From assembly GCF_000372725.1 (NCBI RefSeq), contig NW_005201493.1, forward strand, positions 35,376-64,220: a stretch of 28,845 bases of DNA, given 5' to 3'. Positions within the stretch are counted from its first letter, which is position 1. Each line of letters begins with the position of its first letter. The notes under the pieces were generated by a model, which was not told the origin of the DNA, did not search any database, and saw only the letters and a list, made by a program, of their open reading frames with translations. The position numbers and the translations under genes are program-made. The stretch is from Emiliania huxleyi CCMP1516 (Eukaryota; Haptophyta; Isochrysidales; Noelaerhabdaceae). Of this stretch, positions 8,714-16,583 are shown piece by piece.

Positions 8714-9697
8714 ATGCTGCCACTCTCGGTCGCGCCACTGGCCCAAGACCCGTGCGTCAGCAGCAAGGTCTTCCGCGACCCGATAGTCAACTTTGCCTAC
8801 GGCGGGCGCGCCGACTTTCGAGGCAAGCACAACGCGCTCTACAACTTCCTGTCTGCCCCCGGACTGTCGGTCAACGTCAAGACGGAGGAAGCGGTCTTCT
8901 TTGCGCATCACGGCGTGCTTACCGTGAATGGCACCTTCTTAACTGAGGCGCACATCACCGCGAAGCTCTCCCCACAGCGGCTTGCCACCGCGTCGTTCTG
9001 GGCGTCCGAGCTGGACCCAGACAACTTTGGCTGGCGCGTGGTCAACGGCACCTGCGTCGGCCGCCCCTTCCGCTTCGGCAACCGCGGCAAGAAGCACTGC
9101 TTCGGCCTCAAGATGGCGATGGACTGGTCGAGCGCCACCTTTGAGCTAGGCAACTGGACGGTCACGGTGAACGGCATTCCATCGTGCGACACTGGCCACG
9201 ATTGCCTCATCAAGGGGCCGGCCCACCGGATCGACGTTGGCTTCACCGCGCGCGGCGACGCTCCGGCCCGCGACTTGCCACACGGCATCATCGGCCAGTC
9301 CTTTGCCACGCCCGGAATGGAGCGCAACGGCAAGCAGGACGTCTACCCCTTTGCGGGAGATTATACCACCACCGCGCAGGCCGAGGGTGCCATCGAGGGC
9401 CCGGCCTCCGACTACGAAATGCCCAGCGCCTTCGCGACCGAGTTCGTCTTCTCGCGCTTCAATGCGGCGAAAGGCGACACCGCGTCGGCCTTGGGCGCAA
9501 AACTCACCGACATGGTCGAGGCATCGTCAATCGACCGCGTTGCCGCCGCCGCCACCGAAGCGGAGCGCCGCCGTCTCTCCGAGGCGCCCTGGGCTCGGCC
9601 CGCACATATTACCCGCCGACTCTCTGATGCATTGGCACATGATATCCTCCGGTTGATCGGACGGTGTGCCACTCTCGAGACACCTTTGCCAATTTGA
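8714..9697 (+). CDS. VWD-like secreted-family protein, copy A (lacking a clear signal peptide)
   Basis: This protein of about 327 aa is a paralogue of the gene at 9527-10933. The shared core begins with a von Willebrand D-like pattern (RDPIVNFAYGGRADFRG, LYNFLSAPGLSVNVKTEEA). It continues through LTVNGTFLTEAH, LATASFWASEL, VNGTC, a second half with HRIDVGFTARGD and HGIIGQSFATPGM, then AEGAIEG and FATEFVFSRFNAAKGD. The first in-context Met (8714) gives only a short leader, MLPLSVAPLAQ, and an upstream Met at 8645 adds a hydrophilic stretch. Neither is a convincing signal peptide, unlike the paralogue, so the 5' end may be lost or on an unseen exon. After about 9590 the protein diverges into a basic tail antisense to its neighbour. 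The VWD call is by eye; function is unknown, probably extracellular. Confidence 0.7.
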   Translation: MLPLSVAPLAQDPCVSSKVFRDPIVNFAYGGRADFRGKHNALYNFLSAPGLSVNVKTEEAVFFAHHGVLTVNGTFLTEAHITAKLSPQRLATASFWASELDPDNFGWRVVNGTCVGRPFRFGNRGKKHCFGLKMAMDWSSATFELGNWTVTVNGIPSCDTGHDCLIKGPAHRIDVGFTARGDAPARDLPHGIIGQSFATPGMERNGKQDVYPFAGDYTTTAQAEGAIEGPASDYEMPSAFATEFVFSRFNAAKGDTASALGAKLTDMVEASSIDRVAAAATEAERRRLSEAPWARPAHITRRLSDALAHDILRLIGRCATLETPLPI

Positions 9698-10933
9698 GTC
9701 CATCCCCAGTATCTCGATCATTTTCTGGCAATTCGGGATCGCCCCAGCCGCATTACCATGGCACGCCGTCTGCCCGCAGGTCAGCGCGGGCGGCGGTGGC
9801 GGCGGCGGTGGGAGTGGTGGTTGAGCGGGCGGCGGTGCGGATGGAGGGCAGCACTGCGAGAGGCACTCGCTGCGTTGGCCGCTGAGTATCGCTGCGGAGG
9901 CCTTGTTTTCGCAGTACCCACCTGGTTTGGTGTAGCTGAAGCTGCACGAGCAATCGCGCTGAAACGCGACCGTGGGGGGCGAAGAGGGCGGAGCGCACGG
10001 GTGTGCCACTCCGGCCAGCTTTTCGTAGAGCCTGCGCTCGTCCGGAGGCGCACTCGCCGCCCCAGCAACCTCCACCTGGTCTGTTGACGAGGCGTCCACC
10101 GCTGCTGCGCCGGCCGGGAGGGGAAGCATCGGCTGCTTTGCTTCGTGGAAGCGCGAGAAGGCAAACTCCGTCGCCAGCGGACCCGGGAGCTCGTACATGG
10201 CCGCGTTGCCCTCGATTGCGCCCTCCGCCATCGCCGACGTGCGGAAGCGCCCCTCTGAGGGGTAGAGGTCGCGTTTCCCGTCCCGCGCCGTACGCCAAGC
10301 AAAGGACTGCCCGACCAGGCCGTGGGTCTGGGCCAGCGCCGCCTCGTCCCCGTGCGCGTGCAGCGACACGTCGAGCCGGTGCCTCGGGCCATTAATATGA
10401 CCCCAGACTGGCGCGGCGGCCACCTTGATCACCCAGCCTGGGACCCTGAACCTTGCGCTCGAGAACCTGACGAGAATCTCCATCTCCTCGCACTTCTTGT
10501 ACCCGCCCGTGCCGAGGAAGAACTGGCCGCGATCGCCGCACGTGCCATTGATCATGTTGGGTCCCGTTGTGAATTCGTTCAGCTCGGAGGTCCAAAAGCT
10601 TGCCGTCGCCAGCTTGTGCTTCTCCCCGCCAACCAGCGCCACGCCGTGCACCTCCGTGATGAAGGAGCCGTCGACCGTTAGCGCATCCCGGTACGTCTTG
10701 AACTGGGCCTCCTCAGTGCGCACGTTGATGGCGAAGCTCGGTGTGGACAGGAACGAGTAGTATGCACCATTGCGGCCTCTGAAGTCGGCACGGCCGCCGC
10801 GAGCGAATGCCAGGTGAGGGTCCTTTTTCACGTTGGCGCATTGGCTGGCGACGCGAGCGAGCAGGCCGAGGGCGTAGATGGCAAGGACAGCGCGCGCCCA
10901 CGACGTTCGCGCGCGATTTTTCGGGGAGGGCAT
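9527..10933 (-). CDS. VWD-like secreted protein with Pro-rich linker and Cys-rich tail, copy B
   Basis: This protein of about 468 aa is a paralogue of copy A. Starting at 10933 it has a clear signal peptide (basic MPSPKNRARTSWARA, hydrophobic VLAIYALGLLA, cleavage near VASQ|C). The VWD-like core follows: NVKKDPHLAFARGGRADFRG, YYSFLSTPSFAINVRTEEAQ, LATASFWTSEL, INGTC, HRLDVSLHAHGDE, HGLVGQSFAW, EGAIEG and LATEFAFSRFHEAKQ. Next come a Cys-rich patch (DCSCSFSY, SECLSQCCPP), a polyproline linker of more than a dozen prolines, and a second Cys-rich module (LTCGQTACHG, MCQCIRES). Such linkers are usual in algal wall or matrix proteins. The last 20 or so residues (LGETAALRFGGGGGNAVD) are antisense to copy A's coding region, so the natural C-terminus seems replaced. 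The protein is extracellular by inference; its partner is unknown. Confidence 0.8.
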   Translation of the reverse strand: MPSPKNRARTSWARAVLAIYALGLLARVASQCANVKKDPHLAFARGGRADFRGRNGAYYSFLSTPSFAINVRTEEAQFKTYRDALTVDGSFITEVHGVALVGGEKHKLATASFWTSELNEFTTGPNMINGTCGDRGQFFLGTGGYKKCEEMEILVRFSSARFRVPGWVIKVAAAPVWGHINGPRHRLDVSLHAHGDEAALAQTHGLVGQSFAWRTARDGKRDLYPSEGRFRTSAMAEGAIEGNAAMYELPGPLATEFAFSRFHEAKQPMLPLPAGAAAVDASSTDQVEVAGAASAPPDERRLYEKLAGVAHPCAPPSSPPTVAFQRDCSCSFSYTKPGGYCENKASAAILSGQRSECLSQCCPPSAPPPAQPPLPPPPPPPPALTCGQTACHGNAAGAIPNCQKMIEILGMDSNWQRCLESGTPSDQPEDIMCQCIRESAGNMCGPSPGRLGETAALRFGGGGGNAVD

Positions 10934-11771
10934 GCTGACGTGAGGCAACGTACAGGGGGGACGCGGCGCAGGCGCCCGCCCCGATTGTTGACGCAGTTCG
11001 CCGTCGGGGGATGGTAGAGAGTTTTTTTGAAAATGTGATATTTCTTTTTTTGGGTGGACTTATCATGTGACATCCTTCTTACACACTAAATAGCATTCGG
11101 GCAAGTTTCGGCAAAAAGAAAAAAGCAAGGGCGCCGCCCCCGCCGAAACCACACGATTGTTTTTTTTTATTTGCGGGGTGGGGGGGGACGTGCGGATGCA
11201 AATGGCGGCGGCGCGGATGGCGGCGGCCAGGGGCGGCCCGGGCAGGGAAAAAAAGAAAAGTGCCGGCCCAGTGGCGCCCCGCACAAGAACCTTTTTTTAT
11301 GATTATTATATACTGGAGACGTATCAACAGGGCGAATATATCGCAATATAAGCCAATATATCCCAATATTCTCCAATATATCCGGACCGTATATTGCGAT
11401 ATATTGGCTTATATTCCACATTTCAGCTGTGAAGCTTATTGTCAGTATTCTCTCAAGTGTTTTCGTCATTTTCGTCATTTTCCTCAATCGCTGTGAACCC
11501 AGCCACGTACGCGTGTGCGAAAAACGCGAAACGGTGGGTGGTGGCTGGTGGCTCCGGCCACGGCGGCGGTTACAACTTACTTCAAGTGTACAGTGTTCAT
11601 CTGCTTACAACACACCCCCCGGCGCTCTCTCCAAAACTCTCGAGCCCGCTCTCTCCGGACTCCGCGCGCCGCTCGGCGCTCGCGGGCGGGGCCCGGGGCG
11701 CCCGCGGCCGCGCGCCGCTCCGCCGGCGGCCGGCGCGATGTCGCCCCGCCGCCACGCAAAGCGGATATGTG
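10934..11771. other. AT-rich intergenic region with phased array
   Basis: About 840 bp upstream of copy B (minus) and downstream of the PAN-type gene (minus). It includes T-rich runs (about 11019-11050 and 11160-11168), the phased AATATA array at 11335-11415 and a GC-rich block from about 11620 to 11750. Copy B's promoter must lie at the left end. No gene is convincing on either strand; open frames here are Arg/Pro/Ala low-complexity readings. Confidence 0.5.
11335..11415. repeat. 10-bp-phased AATATA array with dyad symmetry
   Basis: AATATA (one copy AATATT) starts at 11335, 11345, 11355, 11365 and 11375, exactly 10 bp apart. After a 9-bp spacer (TCCGGACCG, 11381-11389) the reverse motif TATATT starts at 11390, 11400 and 11410, again 10 bp apart. 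Several units read CCAATATA, so the array also contains repeated CCAAT boxes, and ATTGG on the other side. The flanks share longer inverted blocks (GCAATATAAGCCAATATATC against its complement). Confidence 0.9.
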
Positions 11772-12788
11772 TCACGTGCCGAGGAGTAGCGAGCGAGCCC
11801 TTTTCCCTGAGGACGGCTTCAGGTAGCACCGGAACGGGGAGCCGTGATGAACGGTGTACGAGACGTCTGAGTAGTGCAGCTCACAAGGTCTGCCTGATGA
11901 GACGCCCGCGACGTTCCACTCGTACGCGCGGCAAGTCGGATCCGCCTCGCAGAGAGCCTGGCACCGCGCCTGATCGACGCCGGCAAACGCCTCGAAGGCG
12001 CCAAGCGAGCACGCGTCCTGGATCCCCTTGCAGTCGTGGGCGTTGCGCGCGTTGCAGCCCGGATAGCAGCCAAAGCACTGTGTCGGGTGCGAGGCCGGCA
12101 TGTCACACGTGGCGCTGCGGCAGGCGCCCTGCACACCCCCAGGCGGCGCCCATTCGACGGGCGACGCGGAGGGCAGCAGCGGCTGCGGCGGCAAGGGAGA
12201 CGTGGAGGGCATCAGGCTCCAGAGCATCGACCGGAACTGGTCCGAGTCCTTGACGTGGCATGTGACGCCTCGCTCACCCCGAAATGTCTTGGCGATCACT
12301 TCCCTGTGCAGCTCGCAGAGGCTGAAGCTCCCAACCTGCCCAAACTCGTACGCAAGGCAGTCGATCATGCGCGCGCACTCGTCGCGACACACGATCTCAG
12401 ACACCTGCCACCTCTCGTCGTACCGTCCAGTGCCGCCGTGCGGGGTCGCGCAGCCGCCCGTGGAATTCAGCCAGCGGGTCCCCATCTGGGCGGAGGAGGG
12501 CGACGGCGGCGGCGGCGGCGGCATCGAGGGCGGCTGCGGCGGCAGCGGCGAGGGCGGCGGCCGCTGGGGCGACGGCGAGGTCGGAGGGGGCAGCGACGGC
12601 GCCGGAATATATTTTTTCGTAGCACGTCGTGGCGATGGCGCTAAGAGGTTCCTCTTTTCCGCGCCCCCCCCGCAAGGCGCGCGATACACAAAAACACAAC
12701 CCCGGACGCAAGACGCACAAGCACAGACGTTCACGTGACAAGGATCAATCTGGCTTGGCCTCCCCGCTTGGGCGACGCTTGGCGACAC
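11772..12788 (-). CDS. Pro-rich protein with two PAN/Apple-like Cys modules
   Basis: The open frame gives up to 338 aa. After a Pro/Ser-rich stretch (PPSPLPPQPPSMPPPPPPSP) comes a Cys module: GTRWLNSTGGCATPHGG, VCRDECARMIDCLAYEFGQV, CELHREV, TCHVK. A second Pro-rich linker follows (TSPLPPQPLLPSASP), then a Cys-dense segment (ACRSATCDM, CFGCYPGCNARNAHDCKG). The last module reads QARCQALCEADPTCRAYEWN, CELHYSDV, FRCYLKP. The spacing C-x3-C-x5-C-x-A-Y/YE with a later C-E-L-H is that of PAN/Apple domains, which bind carbohydrate or protein ligands outside the cell. The start is uncertain: no signal peptide follows the first Met, and an AT-rich TATA-like run near 12604-12613 suggests transcription could begin inside this frame, or that a signal-peptide exon lies upstream. 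Extracellular location is inferred. Confidence 0.65.
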   Translation of the reverse strand: MSPSVAQAGRPSQIDPCHVNVCACASCVRGCVFVYRAPCGGGAEKRNLLAPSPRRATKKYIPAPSLPPPTSPSPQRPPPSPLPPQPPSMPPPPPPSPSSAQMGTRWLNSTGGCATPHGGTGRYDERWQVSEIVCRDECARMIDCLAYEFGQVGSFSLCELHREVIAKTFRGERGVTCHVKDSDQFRSMLWSLMPSTSPLPPQPLLPSASPVEWAPPGGVQGACRSATCDMPASHPTQCFGCYPGCNARNAHDCKGIQDACSLGAFEAFAGVDQARCQALCEADPTCRAYEWNVAGVSSGRPCELHYSDVSYTVHHGSPFRCYLKPSSGKRARSLLLGT

Positions 12789-13593
12789 ATGCCAGCCACC
12801 TCAAGCGGGGCCGCCCCTTCGGCGGCGAGGACATGAAGAGAGCGTCCATAGACACCTCACTAGACCCCACACACGGTCTCGTCCGTGCCTCGCCGGCCGG
12901 CGAGATTGCTCGAGGTGGAGCAAGCCTGCTCTAGCCTCGCATGTTACTTCCTGTCGTCTGTTGTTTGTTGTGCCCTTGTTTGTTCCTTTGGCACCTTGGA
13001 GTGCTGGGGGGGGCGACAGGGAGGATGTGGCCCAGGGAGGAGGGGAAGACGTAGGGTTGAGCTGGACTCGCCTTTCCTGAGGCCCCTCCCCGAAAGGCAA
13101 GTATTAGCCACACGAAACCGAGACCCCTCCCCATCGCCCCGATCCCCCCACCCCCTTGCTCCCCTCCCCCCCTCGGGAGGGCCGAACTGAGGCGCCCGTG
13201 GGGACCCCGCAATTCCCTTCCCCCCTCGGAGGCAGGGCCGGACAGAGGCGTCGAGGGCCCCGCTCTATCCTTCGCATAGCGGCCACTCTTCGGATCGCTG
13301 GTCGAGCGACCCGGGGGATGCCCCGCGCGCCTGACCCAGGCGCGAGAAACGAATCTGCGAGGCGAGGCCGCTCATGCGGCCCGATAGGGAGGAACGGGGC
13401 GGACTACGGGGATCGGCCTCTAACACCGCCCTTCCTTGCAGCGAGCCCCCTCCAGCCCACCCGCGCTAGGTCTCGGGTTTGACGCTTTTGGGGTCACTCC
13501 CGCGAAACTCGTGAACTAGCCGGGGCAGTCGGAGAAGGGGCAACTCCGTGCACTGACGGTCGGCCGTCAGAAAACACGCCTCCGTGGATCGGG
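12789..13593. other. Gene-poor GC-rich stretch
   Basis: About 800 bp between two minus-strand features. It contains C-rich simple sequence (about 13112-13175 and 13215-13230), a G-run near 13008-13013 and no open frame with recognisable protein character on either strand. A missing 5' exon of the PAN-type gene could lie at its left end. No tRNA or other RNA gene was found. Confidence 0.4.
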
Positions 13594-13914
13594 TTACACC
13601 GATCCTCGCTGCGCGTACACATCGTACACATCGAACTGGTACTGCTCTGCCTTCTCTGTTGCAGCGTTCGACCAAGTCTCGACGTCCAACTCAAGCTGGG
13701 CGTGCTTGATGGCCGAGAAGTTGAGGTGCCCAGATGGGTTGAACGCCTCGGGCTGCAGAGCGTTGAGAGGGATGGCAAAGATGTCCTTCCTGTCCAGTGA
13801 GCCGGCCAGCATCTGCAGGTCGTGAGACGACTCGTTCTCAGACACATCCACGTGCTTGTCCACTGCCCGCGCGTAGTCTGTGGACGTGTTAGTGTGTGAG
13901 CGACGAGAGGACAC
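13594..13914 (-). pseudogene. Fragment resembling the C-terminal jelly roll of an algal-virus major capsid protein
   Basis: About 70 residues of this 106-aa frame resemble the second jelly roll of double-jelly-roll capsid proteins of nucleocytoplasmic large DNA viruses and relatives. The clues are a hydrophobic strand and Pro segment (FAIPLNALQPEAF), the family-like NPSGHLNFSAI (compare the usual P-S-G-x-x-N-F/M-S-x-I), an alternating strand after it (AQLELDVE) and a final FDVYDVYA, where capsid proteins have their V-Y-A strand before a conserved C-terminal end. That end is absent: the frame stops four residues later. The N-terminal jelly roll is also missing. This reads as a degraded insertion from a virus of algae, or a much diverged host gene. 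The match is by eye over a short stretch. Confidence 0.5.
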
Positions 13915-13921
13915 GAGCTGA

Positions 13922-13985
13922 CAGCGTCAGCGTGTCAGCGTGTCAGCGTGTCGGCGGTCAGCTCGTGTCGGCGTGTCGGCGGCGG
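13922..13985. repeat. Short tandem repeat (CAGCGTGT-like units)
   Basis: Units of 8 to 9 bp reading GTCAGCGT and GTCAGCGT(GT) are repeated several times, then degenerate into GTCGGCGTGTCGGCGG. The repeat lies immediately upstream of the capsid-like fragment and is non-coding as far as can be seen. Confidence 0.7.
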
Positions 13986-14269
13986 TCACTGCACAGCTCG
14001 GCGTTCACAAATCCGACGACCAGTTGTCCTTTCCAAAAAGGCGAATCAGTACTCAGTCTTACACACCTCCAAGCATGGAGGACGGGCCCACACGCACACA
14101 CACGCTGCACACGATTGGCTCGGGAGCCGACACGAGGCACACTGTCACCGGCCTTAGCACCGGGTCCGGACTGCTGGACACAGCCGAATCTTTTAAAGAA
14201 AATATTCTTGCTTTCTCTTAAAAAAAGAAACCCGCGCGCCAGCGTGCGTGACGTGTCATCGCGACGGCC
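13986..14269. other. Intergenic region upstream of the glycosyltransferase
   Basis: Contains a stretch of low GC around 14188-14232 (TCTTTTAAAGAAAATATTCT followed by an A-run) that could serve as promoter of the plus-strand glycosyltransferase. No gene or recognisable repeat beyond the short tandem array at its left end. Confidence 0.35.
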
Positions 14270-16349
14270 GTGCACGAGTTGACGGCCGCGTGCTACGGAG
14301 CAGTCTGCCCCTCCGTCGCTACCCACCCCACCAAGTCAGCAGCCATAGCACATAACTTGCGGCGAGGAAGGCAGCTGGCGGTGGCGGGTACGGCACCGAT
14401 GCAGACCCCGCCGCACTGCGATCGCGGCGGCCCTCGCCCTCGCGTCTACACCTACACGCTCCCAAAGCACCTCCACGCTGCGCCCGATTATTGGCGCCAG
14501 GGCAAAGCGCTGCTGCAGTGGGTCCGCACGAGCGTCCACCACGAGCCCGACGGGGACTGTGCCGACTATTGGCTGCTGCCCGGCTTCCCGCCAAACGTCT
14601 TTAGCCGGGCAGACATGAGGCGCCTGTGCGACGACCCCACCATCGCAATTTTACCGCGGCCCTCACCCCGCGCACTCAAACTGCAGGTCGCTGGGCGACG
14701 TGCGAATCGCTCGCATCTTCCACTACCTCCGCTCGCGCTGGCCGTGGTGGAACCGGACTGCCGACGCGGGCCAGGCGCGGCACGTGCTGCTGCTGCCAGG
14801 CGACCACGGCCCGGGAGACACGGGCTACGACCGTCCAATCTACCCGCACAAGTGGTCGCCGACCGACTCTGACGCCGCGCAGGACCGCCGGAACCACGTC
14901 TGGAACGGCTCGCACGCCGCGGAGATCCGCAGGCTGTGGGGCGCCGGCTGGGAGGCACTCAACCCCGCGAGCCCCGGCCGGCTCGTCCTCTTCCTCCTCT
15001 ACAGCGGCTGGGCGGACCAGCTCACCAGCCAGCGAGGCCACTGCCTCAACTGCTTCACCCACGGGCTCGACGTGCGGCTGCCTTCGGACGAGGCGCACAC
15101 CTGCGGGCCGCTGTGCGGACTGCCGCGCCGCAGGACGGCCGAGTGCCCAGAGTGCGGCCTGGGGCGGAAGGGGAGGGTCGCCGCGCTCGGGCGCCTCGTG
15201 GCGGCGCCATCGCCGACGGCGGCGCGCAACTGCTCGCTCCACTGGGCCGGGCGGGGAAGCGTGGGCAGCAACCCCGCCCGAAAGACGCTGCTCCAGCTGG
15301 TGGACGCCCCGGGCGTGTGTATCCACGACACGGGGCGGAGCGGCGTCAACGCGGTCGACATCCCGTCCGCGATGCGCACATCGCGTTTCTGCTTCTCCCC
15401 TCGCGGGTGGGACAACGGCGACTCGGACCGCTACCTCCCGGCGCTTCTCCACGGCTGCATCCCGGTGCTCTCGGACCCGCTCGAGGCGATGCCGCTGCAG
15501 GAGCGAGGCGGCGCCGCGGCGGCGCGAGGAGGCGGCGTCTCTTCACAGCTTCCGCCGTGAGCAGGAGCTGCGCGACGAGTGGCGGTGGGAGGAGGCGGCG
15601 CTCGCGGTGGACGTGGCTCGCATCCCCACGCTGCCGCAGGTGCTGGGCAGCCTCGGCCCCGGCGCGGAGGCGGCGCTCCGTGCGGCGGGCGAAGCGGCGC
15701 GCGAGCACCGGCTCCCTCACCGCCCTCCTCGCCCTCCTCGTGCGCTGCTGACACCTCGCGGCGTGAGCAGGCGCGCGAGCGCATGCTCTACACCACGCTC
15801 GCCTTCGACTGCTGCGCGCCCGCCGCCTGCAACGCCTCGCGGGCGCGGGCCGCTCCCTCGACCCACAGCCACGCGCGATCGGTGCGGCAGGCGAGGCTGT
15901 GGCAGCCGTCCCCGTGCGGGCCGGAGCGGCGGCGGAGGGCGGGCTCGTACATCGGCGAGGACGGGTCTCGCGACGCCTTCTCGGGGCTGATGAAGGTGCT
16001 GGCGGGCCGCCTCTCTGGCGAGCCTGCGCCGCCTGAGCCGTGGAGCACGCGCGCGGACTGCCTCGAGCCGGGCGGCGCGGCGGCGCCTGGCGGCCGGCCG
16101 TGCGCCCCCCTCGCGCACCTCGTGCGAGAAGGGGACGGCCGGCCGAGGCCGAGGGACAAGGCGCACCTCGTCAAGGAGGGCCGCCCCTCTGCCGACTGGT
16201 TCCAGCGCCGCCACGGCTGGGCCACCGCTCTCAAGGAGAGGGCGGTGCCGAGGCTGGCTGAGTTTCCCGCGCCGGCGGCGTCGCACCGCCGTTTGCTCGC
16301 CACCGCTGCTCGCGAGGGCGGGATGGCGGCAAGGGCGGGCGGGTCGTGA
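14270..16349 (+). CDS. Exostosin-like (GT47) glycosyltransferase, about four exons
   Basis: The predicted enzyme transfers a sugar in the secretory pathway, as exostosin-family (GT47) members do for polysaccharides and glycoproteins. Exon 1 has the family opening (PRVYTYTLPKHLHAAPDYW, DYWLLPGFPPNVF). Exon 2 (from about 14687) reads VRIARIFHYLRSRWPWWNRT, HVLLLPGDHGPGD, VLFLLYSGWAD, then the hallmark donor-binding segment SRFCFSPRGWDNGDSDRYLP and ALLHGCIPVLSDPLEAMPL. Exon 3 (about 15565-15696) gives WEEAALAVDVARIPTLPQVL, matching the family's end. Exon 4 (from about 15771) carries ARERMLYTTLAFDC and a variable tail. The best fits for the introns are GC-AG at 14656-14686 (only 31 nt), 15513-15564 and 15697-15770. 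The first could instead be a frameshift. The start could also be the Met at 14399. No signal anchor is visible, so the N-terminus may be incomplete. Confidence 0.85.
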
Positions 16350-16583
16350 GATGAGAGTGGCGATTAGTAAGCGCGGCTAGCTGCGGACCGCTGTGAGCGG
16401 AGGTTTGCCCCGCAACAGGTGAGATGCTTTTGCGTGAGCAAGAGCGTGTCGTCGGAGCATTTCCCGGGTTGCCCCGGGTGGACTCCGAGATAGCACGTCG
16501 GTCAGGGGGATTAACGTTAACGAATAAATTTGTGTATTTCCCCATATGAGGGATCTTGGGAAGCGACGCGTGTCTCTTTTATG
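16350..16583. other. 3' flank of the glycosyltransferase
   Basis: Short spacer between the glycosyltransferase stop and the left target duplication of the inverted-repeat element. It includes an AT-rich patch (TTAACGTTAACGAATAAATT, about 16511-16530). Nothing coding is visible. Confidence 0.35.

Noticed and set aside
14676..15452. 258-aa minus-strand frame opposite the glycosyltransferase
   Set aside because: Shadow reading of the exostosin exon, with no domain.
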